Below, in pieces: positions 4,473-5,561 of a stretch of DNA of 5,561 nucleotides (position 1 is its first letter; each line of letters opens with the position of its first letter). The stretch covers positions 1 to 5,561 of the forward strand of contig JABSPR010000362.1 of NCBI GenBank assembly GCA_013214975.1. The letters run 5' to 3'. The stretch is from Flavobacteriales bacterium. Its GTDB lineage: Bacteria; Bacteroidota; Bacteroidia; DT-38. The position numbers and the translations under genes are program-made. The notes under the pieces are model-generated. The model was not told where the DNA came from, searched no databases, and was given only the letters and a program-made list of their open reading frames with translations.

Positions 4473-5561
4473 CGAGTAGATTTAAAAATTCAGATTCACT
4501 GTATAGCGTTATTCCCAACTTGCTTGCCTTTTCCAATTTGCTTGGTCCCATATTTTCTCCTGCGACTATAAAACTAGTATTCTTTGAAACGGAAGAAGTA
4601 TTCTTTCCACCATTATTTTCAATAAGAACTTTTATTTCATCTCTCGAGATTGTACTAAACACTCCTGATACTACAATCGATTTACCTTCTAGCAAGTTCG
4701 ATCTTAATGTAGCTTCTTCTTCAGAAATCATTAAACATAGACCTGCTTTTTTAAAAACGTCTATTCTAGCAATATTTTTATCTCTATTAAAATAAGAGGA
4801 TAGGCTTTCTGCAATACGTTCTCCAATCTCATCTACATTAATGAGCTCCTCTTGTGTTGCGTTCATCACAGAGTCAATGTCGCCAAAATAGTTAGCAATC
4901 TTTTTTGCTACAGTAGATCCTACATACCTTATTCCAAGACCGAATAAGAACCGATTAAACGGTTGTTCTTTCGATTTCTCAATTCCTGCAATTAAATTGT
5001 CGGCCGATTTTTCTGCCATCCTTTCTAACGGCAAAACTTGGTCTTTACGAAGAGAATACAAATCAGACACATTAGAAATCAAGCCTTCGCTAAATAACAA
5101 TTCTAATGTTTCACCTCCTAGTCCATCAATGTCCATTGCTTTTTTTGAAATGAAGTGCTCCATTTTTCCAAGAATTTGAGACTTGCATTCTGTTTCATTC
5201 GGACAGTAATGATTTGCTTCATCCTCATTTCGAATTAATTCTGTTTTACACTCTGGACAATGCATAATATACACTAATGGAATAGCCGTTTCCAGCCTTT
5301 CACTCAAATCAACTTCTAATACTTTAGGGATTATCTCCCCTCCTTTTTCTACAAACACAGTATCGTTTATTCTTAAATCAAGTTGTTGTATCTGATCAGA
5401 ATTATGTAGAGATGCACGTTTCACTGTCGTGCCAGCTAAAAATACAGGCTCCAAAATAGCTACTGGTGTGATTGCCCCTGTACGACCAACTTGATAAATT
5501 ACATCCAGCAATTTAGTGGATACCCTTTCTGCTTTAAACTTATAAGAAATTGCCCAACGCG
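4459..5561 (-). CDS. ligA: NAD+-dependent DNA ligase LigA, C-terminal part (cut by right edge)
   Basis: The last 366 residues of the bacterial replicative ligase, which seals nicks using NAD+ (Okazaki fragments, repair); full-length proteins are about 665-670 residues. The frame stays open to the right edge, so the true start is outside. The fragment begins at nucleotidyltransferase motif V, RWAISYKFKAER, then VGRTGAITPVAILEPV and the OB-fold (about 17-98, with RASLHN and GGEIIPKV). A zinc finger follows with Cys101, 104, 119 and 125, the same C-x2-C-x14-C-x5-C spacing as the E. coli enzyme. Helix-hairpin-helix repeats follow (about 130-265; IDGLGGETLELL, FLFGLGIRYVG, VDEIGERIAESL), then a C-terminal BRCT domain (289-366; EGKSIVVSG, NNGGK, FIVAGENMGPSK). 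No frameshift or missing key residue is seen. It ends with a 14-nt overlap into the next gene and is probably co-transcribed with it and dapA. Confidence 0.97.
   Translation of the reverse strand, partial: RWAISYKFKAERVSTKLLDVIYQVGRTGAITPVAILEPVFLAGTTVKRASLHNSDQIQQLDLRINDTVFVEKGGEIIPKVLEVDLSERLETAIPLVYIMHCPECKTELIRNEDEANHYCPNETECKSQILGKMEHFISKKAMDIDGLGGETLELLFSEGLISNVSDLYSLRKDQVLPLERMAEKSADNLIAGIEKSKEQPFNRFLFGLGIRYVGSTVAKKIANYFGDIDSVMNATQEELINVDEIGERIAESLSSYFNRDKNIARIDVFKKAGLCLMISEEEATLRSNLLEGKSIVVSGVFSTISRDEIKVLIENNGGKNTSSVSKNTSFIVAGENMGPSKLEKASKLGITLYSESEFLNLLDGNI

Noticed and set aside
4138..5179. Plus-strand ORFs antisense to the unknown protein and ligA (61, 109 and 60 codons).
   Set aside because: The opposite-strand genes are clearly real; these have no start signals and low-complexity composition.
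5509..5511. A TTG codon that could be read as a start for a 350-residue LigA.
   Set aside because: The frame stays open upstream to the window edge and encodes the conserved ligase motif RWAISYKFKAER, so the gene is longer and merely cut by the window.
1..5561. CRISPR arrays, tRNA or rRNA genes, insertion sequences, defence or toxin-antitoxin modules.
   Set aside because: No regular spaced repeats, no cloverleaf-like or rRNA-like sequence, no transposase or inverted-repeat-bounded element was seen; almost all of the window is accounted for by housekeeping genes.

Overview
The window reads as ordinary chromosomal DNA from a member of the Bacteroidota, most likely a Flavobacteriia- or Cytophagia-type organism. 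The evidence is AT-rich DNA, two upstream elements matching the Bacteroidota sigma factor pattern (TTG, about 17-21 bp, TAnnTTTG), few strong Shine-Dalgarno sequences, a Bacteroidota-type RNA polymerase omega-like subunit, and the gene order ligA / unknown small gene / dapA / bamD / omega / coaBC, which I recall from flavobacterial genomes. No CRISPR array, tRNA, rRNA, insertion sequence or phage gene was seen.

Layout, left to right. Positions 1-1568 hold a minus-strand transcription unit read from right to left: bamD (747-1568), the omega subunit gene (409-750, start overlapping the bamD stop by 4 nt) and the 5' part of coaBC (1-390, running off the left edge). Positions 1569-1709 are a divergent promoter region, with a candidate promoter on each strand; the bamD promoter sits so close to the ATG that the transcript may be leaderless. 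Positions 1710-2960 carry a single plus-strand gene for a PLP-dependent alpha-oxoamine synthase (serine palmitoyltransferase / cysteate acyltransferase-like). It ends at a perfect 21-bp inverted repeat (2969-3014) that can terminate transcription from both sides. Positions 3029-5561 are a second minus-strand unit: the 3' 60% or so of ligA (running off the right edge), a 186-residue protein of unknown function, and dapA, each overlapping the next by 11-14 nt.

How the genes fit together. The minus-strand genes are housekeeping functions: DNA joining (LigA), lysine/diaminopimelate synthesis (DapA), outer membrane protein insertion (BamD), transcription (omega) and coenzyme A synthesis (CoaBC). 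The plus-strand alpha-oxoamine synthase is the accessory-looking element. It probably makes the long-chain base of sphingolipids or sulfonolipids (capnines), and it lies as a self-contained promoter-gene-terminator cassette between dapA and bamD.

I found no clear undescribed multi-gene system. The items most worth a second look are the substrate of the alpha-oxoamine synthase, the unknown protein between ligA and dapA (which has a short heptosyltransferase-like motif), the probably leaderless bamD promoter, and the Asn-to-Asp change in the CoaC active-site motif.
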